Below are positions 45,790 through 56,178 of a DNA stretch of 64,000 bases, piece by piece. The position numbers and the translations under genes were made by a program. Position 1 is the first letter of the stretch; each line of letters opens with the position of its first letter. Source of the DNA: Rebecca billardiae RCC1528 (taxonomy: Eukaryota > Haptophyta); NCBI GenBank assembly GCA_965240325.2, contig OZ251250.1:806001-870000 (forward strand), written 5' to 3'. Below the pieces are notes generated by a model. The model was not told the DNA's origin. It did not search any database and saw only the letters and a program-made list of their open reading frames with translations.

Positions 45790-48237
45790 CTACTGCGGCG
45801 GCAGCGGTGGCGGCCGCGGCCAAGCCTGCGCGCCCTGCTGGGCGCCACCCGCAGCGGCGGCGGCGTGGCCACCGCCAGGGCTGCGCACTGGCAGCAGTGA
45901 CAGCACGCTGGCCGGCGCCTGCCTGCTCGCCGTCGGGCTGCGCACGCGGATCGGTGGCGCCGCGCCGCCGCCGCCCTCCCCGTCGGCAAAGGCAGCGGCG
46001 CCCTCCGCGCCGGCGGTGCGTGGGCTGGCGAGCGCCAGGCTGGAGGGCCGCGGGCTCAGCGCCGCGCCCCCCTGTGGTGCGGTCGAGGCGGTCGGCGAGG
46101 GCGAGAGCGGTCGGCGGAGGCCGGGCCGCGCCAGGCGAGGAGAGGCCCCTCGAGGAGAGGCCGCGGTGGGAGCGCCGCCGTCGCGGTGGTGGCCAGCCTG
46201 GCCCGCGGGCGGGGAGATGAGCACGCGCGGCGACAGGCGGCCGCCATCGCCCGTGGGCGAGCGCGGTGCAAGCTGCGCCGCGCCGCCGCGCCGGAAGGCG
46301 TGCTCTGGGGAGAGCAAGCCAGGGCTGCCGCTGCTACCGGACCGGCCGGACCCCGCCGTCTCGACCGGCGGAGGCCTGGGCGGCGGCGGCCCCGCCGTGC
46401 GTGCGGGCTGCGCGGTGCACGCCGGCGGCAGGCCGGGCGCGCCCTCGCCAGCCCCGCTACGCTCCGCTGCGCCGCCGCCGCCGTCGGCCTCGGGGCCGCT
46501 GGCCGGTGCCGGGGCCGGCGCAGCCGCTTCCGCGCACGAGGCGGAGCCAGGGGGCTGCGGCGCGAAGCGGCGGGTGGCGCCGTGCGCGCCTGTCGGCAGC
46601 GCGGCAGCGCCGCCGTCGGCCAGCGGTCCGTCCGCGCCGCCGCCGTCCGCCGCCGCGTCGGGCTCGGCGGCGCCACCGCCGAGCACGCCCGCCACCGTGA
46701 GCGCGGGCACGTCGAGGCGCGGCGTCGGCGGCGCGGAGCCGCGCGCGGCCGAGCCGGCCGTCTGCTGCGGCTGCGCGCCGTCTGCGCCGCCGCCCCACCG
46801 GCCGCTGGCTGTGGGCGAGCGCGGCGGGAACGGGTGCGCGGAGCGGCGCACGGCGCCGCTCGCCCCGGGTGCGGCGCTCACCGCCCCCGGGGAGAGGGGC
46901 GGTACGCTGAGGGGTGGCGGCGCCTGCAGCGCCGCCTGCGGCTGCGCGCCGCCGCCCCCGTCCGCGGCCGCGCCGCGCAGCCGCGCCGCACCCGCCTGCT
47001 CCAGCGCCGCCCCCCAGTGGGCGCGGTGTGGCGAGAGCGGCGTCTGCGCCGCCAGCGCGTCGTCTGGGACGGTGCAGCGCACGCCGACGTCCGCGGCCAC
47101 CGCCACCACCCACTGCAGCGCGGAGGCGTCGAGCTGCAGACCAGCATGGCTGCCAGCATGGCTGCCCGGGCTGGGCGAACACGCCGCCACAGACGTGCAG
47201 CTCGACGTGTAGCGGGGCTCGGCGGCGGCGCCGCCGTCCGCGCCGCCGTCCGCGCCACTGCCATGCGCCTGGCCGCCAGCGCTGCCTGCACCGCCGGCGC
47301 CCGCGCCCGCGCCGCCACCCGCGTCCCCGTGCACGCCCCCGCCGCCGCCCTCGCCTCCCGCGCCGCGCGCGCCGTCGAGCACGTCCCGAAGCGCGTCGAC
47401 ACACAGCGCGTCGAGCAGAGCTTCTGCAGCCGCGCACAGCACGGAAGCGGGCGCGCAGCGCGCGGCGAGCGCGGCGCGCAGCGCGTGCGCGAGCTCGTCG
47501 GAGGTGCGCTCGCCCTTGGTGTGCACGCGCGGCGCCGCGCCCGCCGCGCCGTCGTGCGCGACGCCGCCCGAGACGCGGCGGCCGCGGCTGCTCGCAGCGG
47601 CCGCCATCGTCGTCGGCCGCGCGTCGCGCGCCGCGCCGACGGCGCGCGCCAGCGCTCGCTCGAGGGCCGCCCGCGCCTCAGTGCCCGCCGCGTGCTCCCG
47701 CCCCGAGGCGTCGGAGTCCGTGCTGCCGCGGCCGGCACGGCTGCTCCCGGCCGCACCGCCCGCGTCGGCGGCTGGCTCGCCCACGCCCTCCGCGCCCCCG
47801 CCCCCGCCGCCCTCTGCGCCGAGTGCCGCGCGCGCCGCCGGCGCAATCGACGCGCCGTCGTCGTCGTCGCCGCCGTCGCCGTCGTCGTCGTCTGACACGG
47901 CCTCGGCGCCCGCCGGCGCCATCGGCTCGAAGTCGAAGACCCGCCGCGCGCCCGCCAGCGCCATCAGCAGCTGCGCGCGCCGCGCGGCCGGCGGCACCTC
48001 CCCGCTCGCCGCGCGCTCCGCGTCGTCCGCGAGCGCGGCGCGCAGCGCGCGCGCGGGCGTCGCGAGTTTGGTCAACTGCCGGTACGTCCGGCCGAGGAGG
48101 AGGAGGTAGAGGGCCTCAGGCGGCAGCCCGTCGATCTCGAGGCCGTCGCCGAGCGCGGGCGGGAGGAACGCCGCCATGCCGTCGACCGAGTCCGCCACGC
48201 GCTCGAACACCCTCGAGCAGAACGGACCAACGCGCAT

Positions 48238-48290
<53 letters not shown>

Positions 48291-49431
48291 CTCGTGCTGC
48301 GCCGCCGCCGGTGCTGGGCGGGTGGGCAGCGGGCGAGGCAGGGGCGTCCGGCGGCGCGTGCGAGGCGCGCGCGCCAACCTCCGCCCCGCCCGCGCCGCCG
48401 CGCGCCTCCTCGTCCCACTCCGCCGCCGCGCGCTCGGCCGCCGGTCCAGGCAGCTCCGCAAGCAGCCTGCCGCCCAGCCGCACGCACAGGCTCACGTACT
48501 GCGCGCGCGGCATCGCGCCGGCGTCGGCGAGGCCGGCGGCGCGCCAGAAGCGCCAGAGCGAGCGCACGACGGAGGGCGGCCCGCGGAACGCGCCCGCCGC
48601 GCCCGACTCCGGCAGCGCCGAGTCCGGCAGCGCCGACAGAGTCCGGAGCACCGCCTGCCGGTCGCGCGAGCGGCTGCGCTGCAGCTGCGCCGGTTTCGTC
48701 AGTCCGGGCGTGTCGTCCGTGGGCAGGCGCAGGTGCGTGGGCGTGCGCCCGCCCTCGGAGCGCGCGCTCGGCGACTTGCCGCCCGACGGGCGCGAGAGCC
48801 GCACCGACTGCACCGACGTCGCGCTGGCCCGCGCGCGCGGCGCGGCGCCGCGCCTCTGCTCGGTCGGCGAGCGGTCTCGACTGCCGGCGTAGCTGCTGCG
48901 GCGCGCGCGCTCGGCGGTGGGCGAGGCCTCGCGGCTGTTGGTGAGCGAGGGGAGCGCCGAGCCCGTCGACGAGCCGCGCCGCAGCGACGGCCGGCGCGGC
49001 GCCGCCGTCGGCGCGAGCGTCGCGTTGGCCGCGCGCGCGGCCGCGGCCGTTGTGTCCGCCGCATAGCCGGGCTCGGCGCCGCGGCTGTGCCGGAGGCCTG
49101 GCAGCGAGGGCGAGCGCCGGCCGGCGGCGGCGGGGTCGGGCGGCGAGGGTGCGCGCGCGCGGCCGGAGCCGTCCACCACCGACGGCTGCGACGACGTGCG
49201 GCGCAGCAGCTGCGTCGGCGACGGCGACGGCGGCATCAGCGTCGACGGTGCGGCGGCGGCGTGGGGCGGGTGGCGGCTGACGAGCGGCGGTGTGTGCGTC
49301 GGCGTCTGGGTCGGCACGCCACGCGGGCGGTTGACGAGCGCGCCCACCCGCACCGCCGGGCTGGACGCGCCCCGGCGCAGCCGCGGCACCGACGAGGCCT
49401 GCCGTGGCGGCTCGAGCAACGTCGCTGCCAT
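45790..49431 (-). CDS. Long disordered protein with degenerate EF-hand-like region
   Basis: About 1,213 residues from ATG 49431 (MAATLLEPPRQASSVPRLRRG). Earlier ATGs at 49539/49530 would add 36 less likely residues. The first 290 residues are Ser/Arg/Pro-rich with repeated SREASPTAERARRSS-type patches, like SR/phospho-rich disordered proteins. Residues about 300-470 look folded: SVVRSLWRFWRAAGLADAG, MPRAQYVSLCVRLGGRLL, an acidic/Gly insertion including an 18-Gly run, then MRVGPFCSRVFERVADSVDGMAAFL. The order resembles protist EF-hand-like proteins that read YVxLHxRL...W...MxxxxFxxxxFELADxWTDSVDAxEY. The calcium ligands are not conserved. Further folded patches (EALYLLLLGRTYRQLTKL, TSDELAHALRAALAARCAPASVL) alternate with low complexity. 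Function unknown. Confidence 0.62.
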
Positions 49432-49735
49432 TTTTGGCCCCGCGGCCCGCGCACCCACCCTCGCAACGCGTGCGCAAGCGTTGGGCGCGGCCCCTACGGT
49501 ACTCGTCCTTGGGTATTCATCACGGGACATATCGCACATATGGCTCCTGTATTCATCATATTGCGCACATGGCCTGAAACCGGTTCGTGGCCAAAGTACG
49601 ATACGTATGTCCTAATAGATTCACAAGTCACTCACAGCGCAGAACCAAGGGCCATGGGCATGGCAGAAAGTTTTGCTGTGGCCCAACGCAATCAGGCCTT
49701 GTGTCAGGACTGCTCTGTGCTCAGGGCCTTCACGG
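49432..49735. other. Spacer between disordered protein and channel gene
   Basis: 304 bp of moderate GC between a gene start (minus) and the 3' end of the next minus-strand gene. It holds the disordered-protein promoter. A TATTCATCA word occurs twice (49515-49522, 49549-49557). Nothing else seen. Confidence 0.3.
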
Positions 49736-51910
49736 TCAGGGCGATTCGGCCCTCGCGGAGAAGGCGCTGCGGGAGCGGCGCAGCTCGGTGGACAGGCGGC
49801 TCATGCGCTGCCCGGTGCGCTGGATCTTCTCGAGCACGCGCGGCGCCTTCTTCTCCTTGGGCACCGCCCAGATGTCCGCGTGCTTGTTCGAGTGGTCCGG
49901 CTCCTGCCACAGCTTCACCCGCTGGCACGCCTCGTTCCAGCTCCGCCACTCGTTGATCGGGTCGAGGGTGAGGGCGTGGGAGACCGCCTGGCTCACGCGG
50001 CTCCGCCGTCGCTCCTGGCTGCGCTTGGGCTTGGCGGGCGGCTCGGCCTCGAGCCCCACCATCCTGCGCGCCCCCATGAGCAGCATGTCCCGCCGGTACT
50101 TGAGCCACAGCCACAGCAGCCCGAGCGCGTGCGCCACCAGCCAGATGCAGACCAGCGCGACGGACGCGCGCCGCTCGAGCTCGATGTCGCACGCTTCCTG
50201 CGCGGCGCTGGCGAGCTGCGCGGAGAGCTCGACCGAGCAGCGCGAGGCGGTGAAGGTGACCTTCATCACGAGCAGCAGGTGGAAGACGAACACGCCGAGG
50301 AAGTACCCGTCCGCCCAGTTCAGCGTCGTCTGCTTCGGCACCATCTCGTTCGTGGCGAACTTGAACGCCACCGCCGTGAGCAGAGAGCCGAGCACAAAGC
50401 CCACGCGCGCGGGTGGGTCCCACTCCGTGCGCCAGTCGGCGATGAGCGTGCAGAGCACGAGGAGGAAGAGCGGCAGCCCGATGTTCACCATCACGTACTT
50501 GGGGTTGCGCCGCACGCGGATGCACAGCGCCGGCTTCTCCACCAGCGCCGGCTTGAGATACCGCCCCTGCGCCTTGTCCCAGTGCGGCCGCACGATCACG
50601 GCCGTGCCGAGATGCTCCCACGTGTCCCAGGGGTCGACGAGCGAGCAGTCCTCGGTGAAGAGGTACACGTCCTCGGGGTAGACCTTGTTGATGCCGTGCG
50701 CCTTCTTCGGCTTGGGGGCCTGCCCCGCGCCGCCCTGGCCCTCCTGGGCGGCGGGCGGCTGCAGCGGCAGGCTGCCTGCGGCCGCGCCGCGGTCGGGCGG
50801 CGGCGGCTGTGGCTGCTGCTGCGACTGCGGCGGCGGCGGCGGCTGCGCGGGCGCGATCTTGGGCTCGTCCGACCCCGGCGAGCGCGCGCGGAACGGCGCG
50901 CACAGCACGGCGGCCCCCTCCTTCCGCCCCCTCTCGCCCTCCTTCGCCTCCTTGGGCGGGGGCGGCGGCGGCAGCTCGGCGCGATAGATGCCGCCACCCT
51001 CGCTCCGCATGCCGCGCACGTCCCGAAGCGACTCGGGGCGCGTCGGGTGGACGTGCCAGCCGTAGGTGGGCCCGCGGCGCAGCTGGATCACCAGCGGCAG
51101 CAGGTGGCGGTCGAACGGGAAGTCGCTCGTCTGCAGCACCGCGCGCAGCTCCAGCGTGTACCCCAGCTGCACGCCCACCAGGTGCGTGTCTCGGTCGTAC
51201 GCCACCCAGTCCCATTTGGGCTCGGTCTCGCCCGTGCCGTTGAGGCAGAGCGCGCGCGGGTTGAGCGCGAAGGCCTCGGGGCCGTGCGACGCGATGGCGT
51301 AGTTGAAGTTGAACGAGCCGTCCGTCACGAAGTCGTCCACCTCGTCGTCCTCGCCGTTGTCCTCCTCCTCCTCGCTCGAGTCGAGCTGGTCCGCCTCCCG
51401 CGCCGCCGCCTTGCCCTGCGCGTGGGCGGCGGCGTCGCCGCCGGGCGGGCCCTCGGCGAGCCAGCGCGCCTGGGCCTTGGCGGACTTGCGCGCGCGCCGC
51501 CGCGCGCGCCGCGCCCTCGCCACCTCCTCGCGCTCCCTGCGGTACTCCTTCGTGAACTTGTGCGCGAGCCTCGTCACGCCGTGCGGCGTGGACAGCTTCA
51601 CCTTCTCCAGCCACTCGGAGTCGACCCAGAAGAGCTTGAGCGTGAGCGAGGCGCGGAAGACCTGCGAGATGATGTCGAGCTCGTCGAGCAGCTTGCACTT
51701 CGCCACGATCCACACGTCGAGCTCCCGCCTCGCGCCCTTCTTCTGCCCGGCGGGGTCGTGCCGCGGCGTCGGCGCGCCCGAGATGCTCGGCGTCGGCGGC
51801 GCGGACGACTGCGGCGCGGGCGACTCGGGCGGCGAGGACGTGACCGCGATGTGCGGCGAGTCCGTGGGCGCGACGACCTTCGAGCGCGTGCCGTCCGCGC
51901 TCAGCTGCAT
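49736..51910 (-). CDS. Pentameric ligand-gated ion channel homologue
   Basis: 724 residues, no intron, from ATG 51910 (MQLSADGTRSKVV); the frame extends upstream without an ATG. The extracellular-type domain begins near residue 62 (DVWIVAKCKLLDELDIISQ, VFRASLTLKLFWVDSEWL), the start pattern of the Cys-loop superfamily. After a charged insertion it continues FNFNYAIASHGPEAF, KWDWVAYDRDTHLVGVQLGY and VLQTSDFPFDRHLLPL, the equivalent of the loop-2/Cys-loop strands; the two loop cysteines are absent, as in bacterial members. A Pro/Gln-rich insertion (about residues 310-400) precedes the last strands. Four helices follow: NIGLPLFLLVLCTLIADW (M1, with Pro), VGFVLGSLLTAVAFKFAT (M2), WADGYFLGVFVFHLLLVM (M3), VALVCIWLVAHALGLLWLW (M4). 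The C-terminus is basic. Ligand and ion selectivity cannot be read. Confidence 0.82.
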   Translation of the reverse strand: MQLSADGTRSKVVAPTDSPHIAVTSSPPESPAPQSSAPPTPSISGAPTPRHDPAGQKKGARRELDVWIVAKCKLLDELDIISQVFRASLTLKLFWVDSEWLEKVKLSTPHGVTRLAHKFTKEYRREREEVARARRARRRARKSAKAQARWLAEGPPGGDAAAHAQGKAAAREADQLDSSEEEEDNGEDDEVDDFVTDGSFNFNYAIASHGPEAFALNPRALCLNGTGETEPKWDWVAYDRDTHLVGVQLGYTLELRAVLQTSDFPFDRHLLPLVIQLRRGPTYGWHVHPTRPESLRDVRGMRSEGGGIYRAELPPPPPPKEAKEGERGRKEGAAVLCAPFRARSPGSDEPKIAPAQPPPPPQSQQQPQPPPPDRGAAAGSLPLQPPAAQEGQGGAGQAPKPKKAHGINKVYPEDVYLFTEDCSLVDPWDTWEHLGTAVIVRPHWDKAQGRYLKPALVEKPALCIRVRRNPKYVMVNIGLPLFLLVLCTLIADWRTEWDPPARVGFVLGSLLTAVAFKFATNEMVPKQTTLNWADGYFLGVFVFHLLLVMKVTFTASRCSVELSAQLASAAQEACDIELERRASVALVCIWLVAHALGLLWLWLKYRRDMLLMGARRMVGLEAEPPAKPKRSQERRRSRVSQAVSHALTLDPINEWRSWNEACQRVKLWQEPDHSNKHADIWAVPKEKKAPRVLEKIQRTGQRMSRLSTELRRSRSAFSARAESP

Positions 51911-52364
51911 CGTGCGCGCGCGACTGCGAGCCCTCGCGCGCGCTCGAGGTGCGTTGACGCTCTGATGACCCACCTGCCGCCAACGATTTCTTCGGTGGCC
52001 AAACCGCAAACGGCCAGCATGGCCGCCAGCCGCCAGCCGGCATGCGAGGCGCACTGCCAAGGGCCGCGTGGCGTTTCCAATGGTCAACGATCGGCCAGAG
52101 AGCAGAGGGGCTCATCGGGGCGGTCAGTCTTAGGCTCTCAGAACGTAGCTAGCTTCGGGCCTCAGATGGGCGCCGGGGCCCTGCGCCGCGCAAACGCCCG
52201 ACCGTCCGCGTCCCGAAGGCACGGTCCGCCCGCGACACACCGTGACGGCCCGCGCAGCCGTCAGACGGACAAGAGCCACCCAGCCGACCGCCGGGCGCGT
52301 TGCGCGCGCACGGCGCGGCAGCCGCAGCGCCGGGCACGCGCGCAGCGGCGACGATCTCGCGCCG
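51911..52364. other. Spacer between channel and RED genes
   Basis: 454 bp holding the channel promoter and the RED 3' end. GCCAAGGGCCGCG and GGCCAAACCGC words are present. No gene. Confidence 0.3.
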
Positions 52365-54566
52365 CTACGTGCCGCTCGCCGCGGCGGCGCGCGCCTTCTT
52401 TGCGGCGTTGGCCTTCTCCTCGAGAAGCTTCTCAATCTTCTGGTGCTGCCCGTCGAGCTTCTGCTTCTGCCGGCGCTCGTACTCGGCCTCCTCCGCCGCC
52501 GAGCGCTTCGCCCCGCCGCGCCGCCCGCCGCCGCCGCCATCGTCCTCGTCCGCGGTGCCCAGGGTCGGGTCGACCACCAGCGGCCCGCCCTTTTTATTAT
52601 TCTTTTTGCCGCCCTTTTCCTTTTTCGCGCCGGAGCCGTCCTCCTCCTCCTCCTCGTCCTCGTCCGCGTCCGCGCCGCCGCCCACGCCGAGCGCGAGCGC
52701 CTGGCCGGGCAGCAGCTCGCCGTACGCGTCCTCCTCCTCCGCCGCCGCCGCCGCGCCCTCCTCCATCGCGCGCCGCGCCTCCAGAAAGTCGCGCTCCAGC
52801 GCCGTCTTGCCCGCGAGCTCTGCGGACGCCTCCGCGGCCGCGGCGCGCTCGCGCTCGCGCACGGCCGCGGGCAGGCTGTCCCACGCGAAGGCGAGCGCGG
52901 CGGCCTCGGCGGCGCGGTTGGGGGCGGAGCCGCGCGCCGCCGCGTGCCCGGCCACGCCGCCCGCCGCGTGCCCCGCCTCCGCCTCCTCCTCCGCACCCAG
53001 CGGGCCGAGCGCGCGCGCCCGGAGCACCAACGAATCAAGCGGCGGCGGCGGCGCGGCCGGCCCGGCGGCGCGCAGCTGGGCGGCGGTCGGGAGGCAGACG
53101 TAGTCGTCGTCGCGGGAGCGCGCGGCGGTGGGCTCGGCGTCGTCGTCGTCGTCGTCGTCGAAGATGCGCCTCACGCGCTTCGGCGGCGCGGCCGCCGCGC
53201 GCTGCTGCTGCGGCGGCGGCGGCAGTGGCGGTGGCGGCGCGGCGGCGGCAGCGGCCGTGCCGGCGGCGGCAGCCGGGCGCACCACCCCGCTCAGCTCCGC
53301 TGCCGCCGCCTCGGACGTCGCGGCGCGGGGTGGCGAGGCCGGCGCGCCGGCGTCATGCGCCGCGCCCGGGCCCCGGCCGGACGCCCCCACCGGCTTGGCG
53401 GGCGGCGGCGGCTTGCGGAACACGACCCGCACCGCCGCCGAGCGAGCGCGCGCGCCGCTGCCGCGCGCGCCGCCCGCGCCGCCGCGGCGCTCGGCGGCGC
53501 CCGCGCCGGCGCTCGCCGCAGCGGTGAGCGCGGCGGAGCCGGGCAGCTGCGCGAGGGTGCGCTGCAGCACCCTCATCTGCGCGGAGGGCAGCCCCGCCTG
53601 CAGCGCGAAGCCGCCCGCCGAGCGCCGCCGCGCCGCCGCGCCCACGGCGGACACGGCGGCGGCGGTGCCGGCAGCGGCCGCGCGCGCGCCGCGCGACGCG
53701 GCGAGCGCGTCTGCGGCGCGCGCGCGGCTCGGCGCGGCTCCGGCCTCGACGACGATGGTGGGCACGTCCGGGAGGCGCTCGGCGGCGGCCTCGGTCGCGG
53801 AGACGCCGTACACGAGCGTCGTCTCGTGCGCGCGGAACGAGCCCACCAGCGCAGCCCCACCGCTACCGCCACCGCCCGCGGCGGCGGCGGCGGCGCCCGC
53901 CGCGCCGCCCGCGCCGCGCGCCGCCTGGCCGATCGCGGCGAGAAGGCGCGCGGCGAGCTCGCCGCGCGCGGCGTGCGCCGGCCCGTCCTTCCGCGCGCGC
54001 GACCCGCCCGCCGCCGCCTCCGCGCGCGCCTTCTGCAGCAGCGTGTAGTCCAGCCCTTTGACGAGGTGAGTACGCTCCTCCGTACCGCCGAGGTACTTGG
54101 ATTCCGCGATCTCGCGCAATCTCGCCGCCTCGCGCGCGGCGGCGGCGGCGGGGTCGAGCGGCGCGGCGGGGCCGTCCGCGAGGCCCGGCGTGGGCGGGAC
54201 CGCGTGCTGCGACGCGGGACCGCCGCCGAGGCCGATGGCGCCCGCGGTGGGCGCGCCGCCACCGTAGGCAGGAGCAAAGGCGCCGCCGTCGATTCCGCCG
54301 GCCGCGTCGGCGGTCCCGGCGGCCTCGGCGCGGCGTCGCTCTGCGGCGCGGTCGCGGTACGCACCCGCCGCGTCGGCAGCCTCCTGCTGCCGCTGGATGT
54401 ACGCCGCCTTCTTCTCGAACCGAGCGCGCGCCGCCGCCTTGCGCTGCTTGGCTGCCTCGTCCAACGGAGCGCGCGCGCCGGCCGCGCCGCCGCCCCCGGA
54501 CGCCGCGCCGGACTCGAGCAGGTCCTTGAAGTGCGCGTTGGTGCGCGGCTGCGACTCGTCCGCCAT
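52365..54566 (-). CDS. IK: RED/IK splicing factor
   Basis: 733 residues in one exon. The start is ATG 54566 (MADESQPRTNAHFKDLLES), the normal N-terminus for the family; the open frame continues upstream without homology. The RED_N region is diagnostic: KAAARARFEKKAAYIQRQQE, YRDRAAERR, then ESKYLGGTEERTHLVKGLDY and TLLQKAR (about residues 150-180). The middle is greatly expanded by Ala/Gly/Pro runs but keeps THE PTIVVEAG strand and FRKPPPPAKP. The C-terminal part has acidic runs (FDDDDDDD, DEDEEEEEDG), the SYAELLPG-like AYGELLPGQ motif and a final coiled coil RRQKQKLDGQHQKIEKLLEE. RED partners SMU1 in the spliceosomal B complex and helps early 5' splice site handling. Of interest here because donors in this genome are unusual. 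Confidence 0.85.
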   Translation of the reverse strand: MADESQPRTNAHFKDLLESGAASGGGGAAGARAPLDEAAKQRKAAARARFEKKAAYIQRQQEAADAAGAYRDRAAERRRAEAAGTADAAGGIDGGAFAPAYGGGAPTAGAIGLGGGPASQHAVPPTPGLADGPAAPLDPAAAAAREAARLREIAESKYLGGTEERTHLVKGLDYTLLQKARAEAAAGGSRARKDGPAHAARGELAARLLAAIGQAARGAGGAAGAAAAAAGGGGSGGAALVGSFRAHETTLVYGVSATEAAAERLPDVPTIVVEAGAAPSRARAADALAASRGARAAAAGTAAAVSAVGAAARRRSAGGFALQAGLPSAQMRVLQRTLAQLPGSAALTAAASAGAGAAERRGGAGGARGSGARARSAAVRVVFRKPPPPAKPVGASGRGPGAAHDAGAPASPPRAATSEAAAAELSGVVRPAAAAGTAAAAAAPPPPLPPPPQQQRAAAAPPKRVRRIFDDDDDDDAEPTAARSRDDDYVCLPTAAQLRAAGPAAPPPPLDSLVLRARALGPLGAEEEAEAGHAAGGVAGHAAARGSAPNRAAEAAALAFAWDSLPAAVRERERAAAAEASAELAGKTALERDFLEARRAMEEGAAAAAEEEDAYGELLPGQALALGVGGGADADEDEEEEEDGSGAKKEKGGKKNNKKGGPLVVDPTLGTADEDDGGGGGRRGGAKRSAAEEAEYERRQKQKLDGQHQKIEKLLEEKANAAKKARAAAASGT

Positions 54567-55483
54567 GCGCGCGCGCGCGCGCCCTGCGCCGTGTGCGCCG
54601 CGGTGACTGGCCGCCCGGGCGCACTCCGAGCGTGACGGCGTGAGCGTGCTTTGACTGACGGAGGCTTCTGGAGCCGCAAGGACGAGAATGATGGCGGTTG
54701 TGAGTGGCCTATGGAGCGCTCGTTGGAACTTGAGCGGGGGTGGAACTTGACACCGCATTTCCCAGCGAAGTGCCCCATCTCGGCGGGGCTGGCACGGTCG
54801 GCACACGCTCCTGAGCGCTCGCTTCGCGGTGCGGCAGGCCTTGGGCAGCCCAGACAGACATGCCGCGACCGAATTACCGGGCCATGCGCGCACCACACCC
54901 GCGCTACATGGCCTGCGCGCTGGACGACTGAGAGGCAACGCCGAACCACTGCATTCCACTGCCCCGCATGCACCCCGAGTCACCTTCAGAGGGCGTCGAC
55001 GAGCGCAGAGCGGGTGCGTGGGAGTTCGACCAACTCGTGTACCTTCTTGCAAGCACCAGCGGCGAGGTCGCAAGCCGAACCTTGACCAGCCGTGGAACTT
55101 GAGCTGGTCGGCAGCAAAACCACCGTTTAACCCGGATCAAGTTAGCAGCGTGCGAGGAGAGGAGGCGCGGTGCGCGTCCGCGGCTGGCGAGAGGCGTCCG
55201 GACCGTGCCGTTCTCGGCCGCGCCCGCGCGCTTCCCGCCGCCGCAGGCCCCGTGTACGCCCGTCGTCGCCCTCGCCGCGCGGGCGCCAAACCGGCGTCAA
55301 GTTCTAATGAGCGCTCCATACTACTTTTCCTAGAATTGGTTTGGTTGACGAGACACGCCGAACATTCACGCTTCTCGCTGGCGCTGATTGGCCGGGCGCT
55401 TCTCGCGCGGCGGCTTGCGCGCCCGTCGGCGAGCGCTCCGCCCGTCACCCCCGAGCCACACGCCCGGCCGTCGTCAACGCGCG
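54567..55483. promoter_or_regulatory. Divergent intergenic region with repeated GGAACTTGA motif
   Basis: 917 bp between two divergent starts. GGAACTTGA occurs at 54725-54733, 54742-54750 and 55094-55102, with an inverted near-copy at 55297-55305. A 24-bp inverted repeat (ATGGAGCGCTC..T.GAACTTGA) links 54711-54734 and 55296-55319. GATTGGCC (inverted CCAAT) lies at about 55386, 98 bp before the plus-strand start. No gene seen. Confidence 0.45.
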
Positions 55484-56178
55484 ATGCTCGCCCGCCTGAC
55501 AGTCCTCCTCGCGCTCCTCGGCTCGGCGCTGCAGCTCGCGCACGCGCTCTCCTCCGGCCGCGCCCCGGGCCTCGCGCGCGCGCGCTCCGCCTTCGCCGTG
55601 CGCGTCACGCGCAAGTCTGAGGACCACACCGTCAAAGCGGAAGCGCTGCCGCCGCTCAGCCTCGAGACGATCGCCGGGTACTGGGAGCTCGAGGAGCAGG
55701 AGGACGACGTGTCGACGCACACGCTCGTCCACCTCCTCCCCGGCGGCACGATCGAGCTCGGCAAGACCGACGGCCCGGTCCCCGAGTCCTTCTCCGGCAC
55801 GTGGGCGGTGAAGGACCAGAGCACGTGGTCGTTCGAGCTCAAGCTCAAGCGCAACTTCGAGGACGGCAAGTTCCCGTACGACGTCGAGCGGAAGTACAGC
55901 GGGTACATCGAGGACGGCGGCGCGCTGCGCACCGTCGAGGGGACCGTTGTCATCGACGACAGCTGTGCGCGCGTCGCGCGGCGCCGCGCCGTGCGCCGTG
56001 CGCCGTGCGCCGTGCGCCGTGCGCCGTGCGCGCGCGTGCGAGCGAGTGCGAGCGAGTGCCCCCTCTCACGCCGCCGCACCGCGTGCACCGCTGCCTGCGC
56101 GCGCGCGTAGCTCGCGGGCCGATCGATGCGGGCTACTTTGTCTTCACGAACGTGCAGGACTTCCCCGACGACGAGTGA
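55484..56178 (+). CDS. Small signal-peptide protein of lipocalin-like size, plastid-lumen candidate
   Basis: Exons 55484-55964 and 56111-56178 join in phase 1 to 182 residues (VVIDDS|SRGPIDAGYFVFTNV). The intron of 146 bp has a GTGCGC donor and a TAG acceptor and carries a GCCGTGCG tandem run. The N-terminus is a clear signal peptide (MLARLTVLLALLGSALQLAHA) followed by an Arg/Ala segment, the bipartite style of secondary plastids. The mature part is mostly beta: LETIAGYWELEEQEDD, THTLVHLLPGGTIELG, SGTWAVKDQSTWSFELKL, VERKYSGYIEDG, ending FTNVQDFPDDE. Similar one-domain stress/PSII-associated or lipocalin-like proteins occur in algae, but I do not recognise a named family. Confidence 0.75.

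Noticed and set aside
46914-48944. 676-residue plus-strand frame
   Set aside because: Almost entirely Arg/Pro/Ala, it is a shadow of the disordered protein on the other strand.
49673-53527. 1,284-residue plus-strand frame spanning two genes
   Set aside because: It crosses the channel and RED genes antisense to both, with no domain; GC-rich shadow.
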